Position numbers and translations under genes: made by a program. A DNA stretch of 18,260 nucleotides from JBJXFK01 sp046155505 (GTDB lineage Bacteria > Planctomycetota > Phycisphaerae > UBA1845 > Fen-1342): the NCBI GenBank assembly GCA_046155505.1, contig JBJXFK010000107.1, forward strand, positions 1 through 18,260, written 5' to 3'. Below the pieces are notes generated by a model. It saw only the letters and a program-made list of their open reading frames with translations. It was not told where the DNA came from and did not search any database. Below are positions 6,279 to 13,395 of this stretch, in pieces. How positions within the stretch are numbered: the stretch's first letter is position 1; every line of letters begins with the position of its first letter.

Positions 6279-8825
6279 CTACTCGTCCGCGTTCAGAAGG
6301 CCATCTTCGTCGCGATCGATGCCGAGCCGCGTCTCGCTGCCCTTGGGCACGATGGTGAAGGTGATTTCGCCGCCGACGGTCGCGGCACTCCAAAGCTGAT
6401 CGAGCGAGATCGGTGCGTCGCTCGCGCGGTCGCTGCGCAGCGTTTCGCCGCCGACGTATGCGAACCCGCGCTGCTCTCCGCCGAGCTTGCCGCAGGCGAT
6501 GAGGCCGACTTCGCCAGCCGCGGCCAGACGCTTCATCAACTTGAACCGATCGATCGCAGCAGGATCGTCAACGTGTGAGCCGTCGAGTGTGAGCTGCGTG
6601 CCGACGCCGGCGTGCGTGTCGGTGGCGAAGCTCATCACATATGAAATCACGTCGCGGCGCTGCGTGTCGCCGACTTCGCCATCGCCGAAGCCGGTGAAAT
6701 TCTGAATGTGGAAGAAATTGAACATGCCGTCGATCACGCCGTCGTGGTTGTGGCCGAAGCCGAAGTTGTTTTCCATGCTGGCGTACGAGAAGCCTGATTT
6801 TTCGTGGATGTTGCGAATTTGCGGCACTTTGATGCTCTGGTTGTGGTTCACCAGCAGGGCTTTGGACGTAATTTTCTGGTTTGTGCCTGCGGCGATGTTG
6901 TCGAACGCGTTGTGGCAATCATTGCACTTGGCGACGCTGAGGTCGATCGGCTGGTTGTAGTAAAGCAGTTCGCCGGCCTGCGGATTGCCGTCGCCGACGA
7001 GCGTTTTGAGCGTGTTATCGAGATTGCGATTCGGGTTGGGCGGAAACTTGATCGTCGCCAGGAACGCTTGAAACGCGTTCATCTCGTCGTCAGTCAACTC
7101 GCGATCACTGCCCAGAAGGCCGACGAACGCGGGGTTGAATTCGTGCAGGTTCTTCCGGTCGCCGCGCCAGTGGAACGGCTCGGTCCCGATGATGTTTTGC
7201 AGCGTCTGCGTGGTCATCGGGCCTTTCATCGGGTGAAAATCTTCGCAATCGCCGGCGGGGAAATCGAGTACCGGGCGGTTGCACTCGGCGTCGAGCTTCT
7301 TCATCTTGCCGCTCGGGTCGCCGAGATCCCACGCGAGCTGATCCATGCGCGAGTCAAGATGGCACGAGCCGCAAGAGGTGACGCCCAGACCGCCGAAGCG
7401 GCGTGCGTTGTACAGGAACGGGCGACCGGCCTTCACTTCGGCCGGCGTGGGGTCGAAGAACGCCGTGCGTGACGACTCGGTGAGGGACGCGGTGTCCACG
7501 ACGGAAATCGACGCATCGAAGCGGTTGAGCACGAACAGGCGATTGCGGGATTCGTCGAGCGCCAGGCCGGTCGGGCCGCTGCCGACGTCGACCTGGCCGA
7601 TTCGCCCGCCCGCCGCATCGAAGATTGCGACGTTTTCGCTGCCCATTCCGCTGACGAACAGCCGCGAGCCATCGCTTGATGCGACGACGCCGCGCGGGTC
7701 GGCGACAGATTGATCGCGCAGCTCGGCGCTGACGCTCGAAAGCTGCGCGGCGTACGCCTCGGCGAGGTGCGGATTGAGATCAAATGAAGTCGTCATCGTC
7801 GCCGCGGCGGGATCGACGATCGCGCCGACGACGTGCAGGAATCGCGCGGTGAGATTCGGCTCGTAGCGAATGTGATTGAGCGCCTCGGTGCCGACGACGA
7901 TGACGCTGCCGTCACTGCGCGCGGTCAGGTGCATGTTTGTCGTCATCAGCCGCTTGGTGTAGCGAACGGCGAGCGAATCGGTGTCGATGATCGCGAGGTC
8001 GTGATCGTGCAAATCCCAGGTGACCTTGTCGGTCCAGTCGCCGCCGTTGTCGTCGAGCCAGCGACCGTCGATGTTCTTGCGAACGATGACGGATATGTCG
8101 GGCGGCAGCGGATTCGTGGGGTTCAACTCGGGCACATACGCGGTGCCGACGTTCGGCGGCGGATTCACGCCGCCGTAGGGGCCGTCGGGCTCGGAGACTT
8201 TTTCGTGCGAAATCAGCGTGGTGTGATTGCCGGATTCGAAAATCGTGACGTACACATGTTTGCCGTCGGGGCTGACAGCGGCGGCGCGCGGGTCTTCGCC
8301 CTTGATCTCGATGGTGGTCGGTGCGGCGGTCAGGTCGCTGAGATTGAATAACTGCACCGCGTTGGCCTGCGAACAGACGACAAACGCACGATCGCCCGTG
8401 AACGCGACATCGGTCGGCTCGTCGGCGGTCAACAACGTGCGTATGACCGACTGCGAGTCGAGGTTGACGATGCTGACGCTGTCGCTGAGGTGATTCACGA
8501 CCCACGCTTCGCCATCGGTGCGCAACCGTACCGAGACCGGCTCGAGGCCGACCGGGATGGATGCGACGAGTTGCGGCGAATTGCCCGACACGTCGAAAAC
8601 TTCGAGCCGGGCGTCGGGGGTGTTCACTGCGTAAAGCCGCGCACCGTCGCTGCTCAGGGCGAGCGGCGACACATGCGGCGTTTCCCAGTTCACGAACGCC
8701 TTGGCCGTGTAGGTCGGCTTGAAGATGTCGAAAACGGGGATCAGGAGTGTGTTGCAGGCGATAAACGCCGGGAGCGTTGCGACGAGTGACGCGATGAGTA
8801 GGGTCGAACGGCTGCAAGCGCGCAT
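6279..8825 (-). CDS. YVTN beta-propeller protein fused to two cytochrome c heme sites
   Basis: This is an exported 848-residue protein. After a signal sequence (1-23) comes Cys24 in the context Phe-Ile-Ala-Cys, a plausible though not ideal lipobox. Residues about 45-450 contain YVTN-type beta-propeller blades such as LSSDGARLYAVN, VSPDGKHVYVT, SSDGSRLFVSG and LDESRNRLFVLN. The C-terminal part has two heme c attachment motifs, CGSCH (485-489) and CNDCH (634-638), in a di-heme-peroxidase-like or cytochrome c setting. The protein ends in a calcium-type loop DRDEDGLLNADE (837-848). It is probably a periplasmic or envelope-attached redox protein; partner and substrate are unknown. I start at 8825 because GGAGG lies just upstream and a signal peptide follows, rejecting a 40-residue upstream extension. 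It is a late-ending gene convergent with the exporter. Confidence 0.87.
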   Translation of the reverse strand: MRACSRSTLLIASLVATLPAFIACNTLLIPVFDIFKPTYTAKAFVNWETPHVSPLALSSDGARLYAVNTPDARLEVFDVSGNSPQLVASIPVGLEPVSVRLRTDGEAWVVNHLSDSVSIVNLDSQSVIRTLLTADEPTDVAFTGDRAFVVCSQANAVQLFNLSDLTAAPTTIEIKGEDPRAAAVSPDGKHVYVTIFESGNHTTLISHEKVSEPDGPYGGVNPPPNVGTAYVPELNPTNPLPPDISVIVRKNIDGRWLDDNGGDWTDKVTWDLHDHDLAIIDTDSLAVRYTKRLMTTNMHLTARSDGSVIVVGTEALNHIRYEPNLTARFLHVVGAIVDPAAATMTTSFDLNPHLAEAYAAQLSSVSAELRDQSVADPRGVVASSDGSRLFVSGMGSENVAIFDAAGGRIGQVDVGSGPTGLALDESRNRLFVLNRFDASISVVDTASLTESSRTAFFDPTPAEVKAGRPFLYNARRFGGLGVTSCGSCHLDSRMDQLAWDLGDPSGKMKKLDAECNRPVLDFPAGDCEDFHPMKGPMTTQTLQNIIGTEPFHWRGDRKNLHEFNPAFVGLLGSDRELTDDEMNAFQAFLATIKFPPNPNRNLDNTLKTLVGDGNPQAGELLYYNQPIDLSVAKCNDCHNAFDNIAAGTNQKITSKALLVNHNQSIKVPQIRNIHEKSGFSYASMENNFGFGHNHDGVIDGMFNFFHIQNFTGFGDGEVGDTQRRDVISYVMSFATDTHAGVGTQLTLDGSHVDDPAAIDRFKLMKRLAAAGEVGLIACGKLGGEQRGFAYVGGETLRSDRASDAPISLDQLWSAATVGGEITFTIVPKGSETRLGIDRDEDGLLNADE

Positions 8826-9032
8826 GAATACCTCCGTGCAATGCGCGAATCGGTCGAAATTGCGTGGAGCTTTAGGGTAACTGGATTGCTCGACCGGCGA
8901 AAGGCGGTCGCGACGACGGAGATGCGCGGCGGAAGTATCGGCCACGGCGGTCGCCGAGCGTTTCTGCGGCTCGGCAACGCCGTTTTGGCCATTTTCCGGC
9001 CGGGCACGCCATCGCGACGGTTCGAGTTTGGT

Positions 9033-9308
9033 TCACTGCGGCTGCGGTCGGCGTGCGAAGCCGATTGCCCGGACGATGCGGCTGCGGATCAGCCGAGCGA
9101 ACGCGGCCGCGCGACGCCAGGACAGGCGGCGGCGCGGGCGTTGACCGCCGGAGGGGGGCGGCGAAACGGGGGCGGCTACTGCGGAAGCGGCTGGCGGAGG
9201 AGACAGGCGGTGCCAGCGATGCTCCGGTCCCGGCAGGCGGAACCAGAAGCGGTTGTCGGCGTCGCGGACGATGGCGGTGCCGACGGAGTCGGTGGTGAGC
9301 ATGTTCAT
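9033..9308 (-). CDS. Small hypothetical protein
   Basis: I do not recognise this 91-residue protein. The start at 9308 is supported by GAGGAA six bases before the ATG. The first 33 residues look like ordinary folded protein (TAIVRDADNRFWFRLPG, with Trp and Phe), followed by a Pro/Ala linker with SPPP twice (about 50-67) and a strongly basic, Arg-rich end without acidic residues. No signal peptide or membrane helix is seen. It lies 190 bases after the Roco stop and 207 bases before the propeller gene start, all on the same strand, so it may belong to either transcript or have its own. The Arg-rich tail could be read-through of GC-rich DNA after an early real end or frameshift. An RNA- or DNA-binding role is conceivable but unsupported. 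Confidence 0.45.
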   Translation of the reverse strand: MNMLTTDSVGTAIVRDADNRFWFRLPGPEHRWHRLSPPPAASAVAAPVSPPPSGGQRPRRRLSWRRAAAFARLIRSRIVRAIGFARRPQPQ

Positions 9309-9498
9309 TGGCGTTCCTCGTCGATCATGCCTGGTCGCGTCACACACGCAGCGTCAGACATGTACCGGCGGAACTATTCACGCGCAATCGGGGAAGATCG
9401 ACGGATAGCAGGCGGCTACTTTTGTCGTGTGGATTGATGGGGGAGCGGAGGGGGAATTTGAGGGGAATGTACGCGCAAGGCCCGTCGAGCCTCGGCAA

Positions 9499-12081
9499 TC
9501 ACTTCGCTTCGGGCGGCAGCGATTCGTAGAATTTCTTTCCATTGTCGGTCAGCGTGACGCCGCCTTTCGGTCCGTCTGGGCGGACTACGAACCCGAGCGC
9601 GATCAGATTAGCCAGCCGCGTGCCGACGGTTTTTTTGTCGCATTTGAAGTTGCCCCGGATGTCAGCAATCGAGCACCGTTTCGAACCGAACTTCAAGAGC
9701 GCCGCGAGTATGCGCATTTCGGTGTGATCAACGGTTGGACCCGCTGGCGCGACGCTCACTCTCGTTTCGGCAAGGTGCGGCTCGGGCGTAATCGCGTGCG
9801 TCTGAACGGGAACCTCCCGCCGAAGCCTCAGCTCGCGGAATTCGGACTTGATCGCCCCAAGCAACTGCGGCCACGCTGAGGCTTCGCCGTCGAGGTGCCA
9901 GATAGAAAGCGTCGCGGCGTCGCGGTCGTAGCGGATGCGAGCGGATACGCCGTGCTCGGCAATCACCGCTTCGTCGCGGAACAAGCGTTCGCGGTCGGGG
10001 TCTTTCAGACGGTCATGCCAGTGGCCCAGGAACCGCAAGAACACGCTCTCCGGGATGAATTCATACTCCAGAACATGCGGCTTGCCCGCGCTGGCGAGCG
10101 ACGGCGGAGCGTTGTCTAGCAGATCGGGCACGAAGTAATCGCCGGTCTCGCGCTGCCCGCGCAGGATTGGAAAGATCAGCTCGCACTGCTTGAGCAATTG
10201 CACAATGTGCCGCCGGTCCGGCGCGGTGAAAGCGAGCCGCTGCCAGAGCGGCGCATCGTGGCTGTCATCGTCCGCAGCGGCGTCGTGCTCGGGCAGTAGC
10301 GCATCGATATCGCGCCGCGTGAGAACGCCGCCCTGGGTCCGCACGTCCTGCGGCCACAGCAGCGCATACGCCGGCCCTTTCACCCACTCCGGGTTGAAAA
10401 TCAGGCCGGCGATGTCCTTGTCCACGATCACGTCGTCGCGGTCGCCGACGAAGTGCAGCAACCCGAGGCTGCGGCAGACCTGCAAATAGAGCAGGCGATT
10501 TAGCGGAGCGACACTCGGCGGGCAGATTTCCTGTTCGTAAGTCTCGCGCCGCACGGATGGAACGTCTTTCGCGAATTCTTCCTCAAACCATCGTTTGATC
10601 TCAAAGAACGCGTCCTCAAACCGGTCGTCCGCGCCCGGCGCGGCGGTCGCGGCGGCGGCGATCTTCGCACGCAGATCTGCCAGCGCCGCGCGGTGACGGG
10701 CGGCGTGCGGCTTGGAGTTGACGAAGCTTTGCCAGTCCTTTTTTGGCAGCTCGTGGCCCCAGCCCAGTCCTTCCACTGCGCCGTGTATATTCGCGTAGTA
10801 GTCGCGCTTCAGTCCGGCCAACCGCCCTTCGTCCAACGATTCGAGCTTTCGCTGCAGCAGGTCGCATTTTGTCGCCGCCAGGATCACCGGCGGCTGGCGG
10901 TCGGGCGGCAGCGGGGGCGGGCGGTACGCGTCCCGCTCCATGTGCGCCGTGCGATCGCGAGTCTGAAAGTCCTGCTCCGCGTGGTGGCGGATGTAGCGCA
11001 GCCAGTAACTCGCCCAGTTCTCCGACAGCGACTTATCCGCGTCGAGCACGAGCAGGTAGACGCTGCGCTCGTCGGAGAGGAAGAGGCGGTGCGCGCCGTG
11101 CAAGTTGGGCTGGCCGCCGAAATCCCACACACGCAGCAGCGTGTCGTCGGTCGGTTGCCCGGCGAATTGTCCGGCGACGAGTGGCCAGCGGTGCAGCGCC
11201 ACGTCGAGCGTCTTGAGGTGGCGTGGCTCGAAGTAGAACTCATCTGGCTCGCCCGGTGACGCCATCATCCGGCGGCGAGTATGTGTTTTGCCCCAACCGC
11301 CGTTGCCGAGCAGCAGGAGCTTGGCTTCGCGCAGCGGCGTTTTTCGATCAGAGAGCAGGTAAGCGCGCAGGCGGGCGGCGTCGGTTACGTGCTCAAGTTC
11401 GGTCGGTAGGCACCCATTGTCGTTGAGGTACAGCGTCTTCAGTTGTTTGAGTTCGCGCAGGGCGGGTACGAGGGCCGCCGCGCCTGCGGGGCCGAGATTG
11501 TTGTTCCAGAGGTACAGCGTGTTCAGTTGTTTGAGTTTGCGCAGGGCGGGTACGAGGGCCGTCGCGCCTGCGGGGCCGAGATTGTTGCCGCCGAGGTACA
11601 GCGTGTTGAGTTGTTCGATTTCGCTCAGGGCGGGTACGAGGGCCGCCGCGCCTTCGGGGCCGAGATTGTTGGCGCCGAGGCCCAGCTCGTTCAGTTGTTT
11701 GAGTTCGCTCAGGGCGGGTGCGAGTGCCGCCGCGCCTGCGGGGCCGAGATCGTTGACGCCGAGGTCCAGCGTGCAGAGTTGTTTGAGTTTGCTCAGGGCG
11801 GGTACGAGGGCCGTCGCGCCTGCGGGGCCGAGATTGTTGTTCCTGAGGTCCAGCGTGTTCAGTTGTTTGAGTTCGCGCAGGGCGGGTACGAGGGCCGCCA
11901 CGCCTTCGGGGCCGAGATTGTTGTTCCAGAGGTCCAGCCAGCAGAGTTGTTTGAGTTCGCGCAGGGCGGGTGCGAGGTCGCGCCAATCGGACACCGAGAG
12001 CGAACCGTAGGCGAGGTTGAGTTCTGTCGCGCCGGTACTCCGGCATTTCGCGATTCGTCGTTTTGCCTCGGCCAGGTCCAT
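9499..12081 (-). CDS. Roco family GTPase (LRR-Roc-COR) with C-terminal winged helix
   Basis: This 860-residue cytoplasmic protein has the Roco order. Seven 28-residue leucine-rich repeats (about 43-225, consensus LKQLNTLDL.NNNLGPAGA) are followed by a Roc GTPase domain (about 252-510). The Roc domain has a P-loop GNGGWGKT (259-266), switch II DFGGQ (320-324) and the guanine-specificity motif TKCD (404-407). Then comes a COR dimerisation region (about 515-760). The C-terminal segment 785-855 looks like a winged helix-turn-helix (ILAALLKFGS, then KKTVGTRLANLIALGFV). There is no kinase domain, as is usual in bacterial Rocos. GTP hydrolysis is expected; the signal and target are unknown. I start at Met 12081 because upstream residues are low-complexity basic sequence, although the Shine-Dalgarno is weak (only GAG next to the ATG). 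A TATACT box lies 60 bases upstream. Confidence 0.87.
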   Translation of the reverse strand: MDLAEAKRRIAKCRSTGATELNLAYGSLSVSDWRDLAPALRELKQLCWLDLWNNNLGPEGVAALVPALRELKQLNTLDLRNNNLGPAGATALVPALSKLKQLCTLDLGVNDLGPAGAAALAPALSELKQLNELGLGANNLGPEGAAALVPALSEIEQLNTLYLGGNNLGPAGATALVPALRKLKQLNTLYLWNNNLGPAGAAALVPALRELKQLKTLYLNDNGCLPTELEHVTDAARLRAYLLSDRKTPLREAKLLLLGNGGWGKTHTRRRMMASPGEPDEFYFEPRHLKTLDVALHRWPLVAGQFAGQPTDDTLLRVWDFGGQPNLHGAHRLFLSDERSVYLLVLDADKSLSENWASYWLRYIRHHAEQDFQTRDRTAHMERDAYRPPPLPPDRQPPVILAATKCDLLQRKLESLDEGRLAGLKRDYYANIHGAVEGLGWGHELPKKDWQSFVNSKPHAARHRAALADLRAKIAAAATAAPGADDRFEDAFFEIKRWFEEEFAKDVPSVRRETYEQEICPPSVAPLNRLLYLQVCRSLGLLHFVGDRDDVIVDKDIAGLIFNPEWVKGPAYALLWPQDVRTQGGVLTRRDIDALLPEHDAAADDDSHDAPLWQRLAFTAPDRRHIVQLLKQCELIFPILRGQRETGDYFVPDLLDNAPPSLASAGKPHVLEYEFIPESVFLRFLGHWHDRLKDPDRERLFRDEAVIAEHGVSARIRYDRDAATLSIWHLDGEASAWPQLLGAIKSEFRELRLRREVPVQTHAITPEPHLAETRVSVAPAGPTVDHTEMRILAALLKFGSKRCSIADIRGNFKCDKKTVGTRLANLIALGFVVRPDGPKGGVTLTDNGKKFYESLPPEAK
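11440..11985. repeat. 84-bp tandem DNA repeats encoding leucine-rich repeats
   Basis: Six full 84-bp units start at 11440, 11524, 11608, 11692, 11776 and 11860, and a partial seventh starts at 11944. Each opens with CAGTTGTTTGAG or GAGTTGTTTGAG and contains the invariant stretch GGGGCCGAGAT. The units encode the 28-residue LRRs of the Roco protein. Similarity at the DNA level, including synonymous sites, exceeds what the protein needs. This suggests recent unit duplication or gene conversion and a copy number that may vary. Confidence 0.93.
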
Positions 12082-12140
12082 CTCGGATCGCCCAATTCCG
12101 GTTGGTTGTTTCTTGCGCGGCAGCGCGCGACGTGAGCGGG

Positions 12141-12146
12141 AGTATA
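12141..12146 (-). promoter_or_regulatory. Candidate -10 box of the Roco gene
   Basis: On the minus strand TATACT (five of six to TATAAT) lies 59 bases before the ATG at 12081, giving a leader of about 50 bases. A -35 box at the proper distance is not recognisable, so an activator or an alternative sigma factor may be needed. Confidence 0.4.
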
Positions 12147-12238
12147 GCGGGCGGTCGTGCGAGGGACCGTAGCGATCGGCCCTCCGAGGCCGACGGCGCT
12201 TTCGGCGAACGGCGCGCGGCGCGCGATGGATCTGGTGC

Positions 12239-12265
12239 CATGCCGACGGCCGTTGCGTCGGCATG
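12239..12265. terminator. Hairpin after lacI, possible terminator
   Basis: CATGCCGACG (12239-12248) and CGTCGGCATG (12256-12265) form a perfect 10-bp stem with a 7-base loop, 28 bases beyond the lacI stop. There is no clear U run on either side, so it is a weak intrinsic terminator at best. It would separate lacI from the Roco gene, which lies downstream on the same strand. Confidence 0.45.
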
Positions 12266-12292
12266 CTCTTCGGTCGTATCGCGCTGCACCGA

Positions 12293-13306
12293 TCAGCTCA
12301 CCGATTCGCCGCAAGACTCGCGAATCACAAGTTCCGGCTGCAGCGAAACATGCATCGACGGACACTTCGGGTCGGCCAGGCGTTTGCACAAGAGCTCAAT
12401 CGCCATCTCGCCCATCTGCGTCATTGGCGCGCGGACCGTCGTCAGCGGCGGGCGGGTCATGCGCGCGATGCGCGTGTCGTCAAAGCCGACCACCGCGAGC
12501 TGCGTCGGGACGTCTATGTCGCAGTCTCGCGCGGCGGCGACGATGCCCGCCGCCATCTCGTCGTTCGCTGCAAATACGCAGGTTTTCGGCCCAGCCCAGT
12601 TTCGCATGTGGGTCTTGGCAAATTCAAACGCCGTCTCGTACTCGTAATCCAGAAAATGCACGTCGCTCGCGGCGGCCGGCGTAGCCGCGCGGGCCAGCGC
12701 CTGCGAATACGCCTCGTGTCGCGCGATCGTGTCCACGTTGGTCTCGGGCCCGCCGACAAAGATTACACGCTTCATGCCCTGCGTTTGCAGCACATGCTTC
12801 ATCAACGCTTCGACGCCGTGCTGCTGATCGATATCGACGCAATCGTGCGGCATGCCGCGAATGTCGGCGTCGAGCAGCACGAACGGCAGGCGAAATCCGG
12901 CGAGAACCTCCTGCAAGATGTCGGTGACTTCAGAAACCATCACCGCCACGCCGTCGAGCAGCGTGCGCTGCTGCATGTTGTTGAGCATGATGCGACAGTC
13001 GGCGTCATCCTGCGTCGACGTGACGACAAGGTTGTAACCAAGCTCGCGCGCCTTGAGATTCGCGCCGCGGATGATCTCGGAATAAAACTCGCCATGCAGA
13101 TCAGGTAGCACCAGGCCGACCATTTCGCTCTTGCGCAGCATCAGCCCGCGGGCAAACGCATTCGGCTGATAGTCGAGCTCGCGAATCGCGGATTCCACGC
13201 GCTCGCGCGTCTTTTCGTTGACGAGTTCGCGGCGGTTCAGCACGCGGGAGACGGTTGATATCGAAACATTGGCAAGCCGCGCCACATCCGCGATCGAAGC
13301 CGCCAT
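12293..13306 (-). CDS. LacI family transcriptional repressor
   Basis: This 337-residue regulator has an N-terminal helix-turn-helix, SIADVARLANVSISTVSRVLN (residues 4-24), and the hinge-helix region YQPNAFARGL (46-55). A periplasmic-binding-protein-like effector domain follows (about 62-330), with the family motifs GLVLPDL (64-70), FAANDEMAAG (245-254) and VVGFDD (272-277). Such proteins bind palindromic operators with a central CG and release DNA when a sugar binds. I start at 13306, with AAGGAAA about seven bases upstream; a 17-residue extension to 13357 would place the start inside the operator and precede the HTH with unrelated sequence. It is divergent from the glucanase-dehydrogenase pair and is almost certainly their local regulator. 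The inducer is unknown; a glucan-derived oligosaccharide is a reasonable guess from the neighbours. Confidence 0.92.
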   Translation of the reverse strand: MAASIADVARLANVSISTVSRVLNRRELVNEKTRERVESAIRELDYQPNAFARGLMLRKSEMVGLVLPDLHGEFYSEIIRGANLKARELGYNLVVTSTQDDADCRIMLNNMQQRTLLDGVAVMVSEVTDILQEVLAGFRLPFVLLDADIRGMPHDCVDIDQQHGVEALMKHVLQTQGMKRVIFVGGPETNVDTIARHEAYSQALARAATPAAASDVHFLDYEYETAFEFAKTHMRNWAGPKTCVFAANDEMAAGIVAAARDCDIDVPTQLAVVGFDDTRIARMTRPPLTTVRAPMTQMGEMAIELLCKRLADPKCPSMHVSLQPELVIRESCGESVS

Positions 13307-13340
13307 AGGTCGTTTCCTTCTCTCGAAATGAGCGCATCGG

Positions 13341-13358
13341 ATTGATAGCGCTTTCAAT
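13341..13358. promoter_or_regulatory. Candidate LacI-family operator
   Basis: ATTGATAGCGCTTTCAAT is an 18-bp palindrome around a central GC/GC axis (AGC|GCT) with one mismatched pair (13346/13353). Size, symmetry and the A-G-C-G-C-T core match typical LacI/GalR-family operators. It lies between the divergent lacI and glucanase genes, 35 bases before the lacI start, and covers the whole -35 box of the forward promoter. Confidence 0.75.
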
Positions 13359-13370
13359 GCGGCGTATTCT
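13342..13370 (+). promoter_or_regulatory. Sigma-70-type promoter of the glucanase operon
   Basis: TTGATA (13342-13347, five of six to TTGACA) and TATTCT (13365-13370, four of six to TATAAT) are separated by exactly 17 bp. Transcription should begin near 13377, giving a leader of about 20 bases that carries the GGAG at 13384-13387. The -35 box is inside the operator, so bound repressor would block the polymerase. Confidence 0.65.
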
Positions 13371-13395
13371 CACTGGTCACGTTGGAGTGTCAACC

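Noticed and set aside
6804..7472. 222-residue open frame antisense to the propeller/cytochrome gene
   Set aside because: It is a shadow frame of a GC-rich gene; the sense frame has clear blades and heme motifs.
9033..12081. Toxin-antitoxin or defence cassette formed by the Roco gene and the small basic protein
   Set aside because: There is a 190-base gap, no recognised toxin, nuclease or antitoxin fold and no overlapping genes, so co-function cannot be supported.
12082..12264. N-terminal extension of the Roco protein by 61 residues
   Set aside because: The extension is low-complexity Arg-rich sequence without family similarity and covers the TATACT promoter candidate and the hairpin loop.
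11393..12289. Long open frames overlapping the LRR region, including repetitive antisense proteins of about 200-230 residues
   Set aside because: The 84-bp unit is a multiple of three, so a frame open in one unit stays open in all. These frames have no ribosome binding site or known fold, while the Roco frame explains the sequence.
13342..13395. Upstream start of the glucanase gene, adding 18 residues
   Set aside because: It would put coding sequence over the operator and promoter and before the signal peptide, and it lacks a ribosome binding site. ATG 13396 has GGAG at proper distance.
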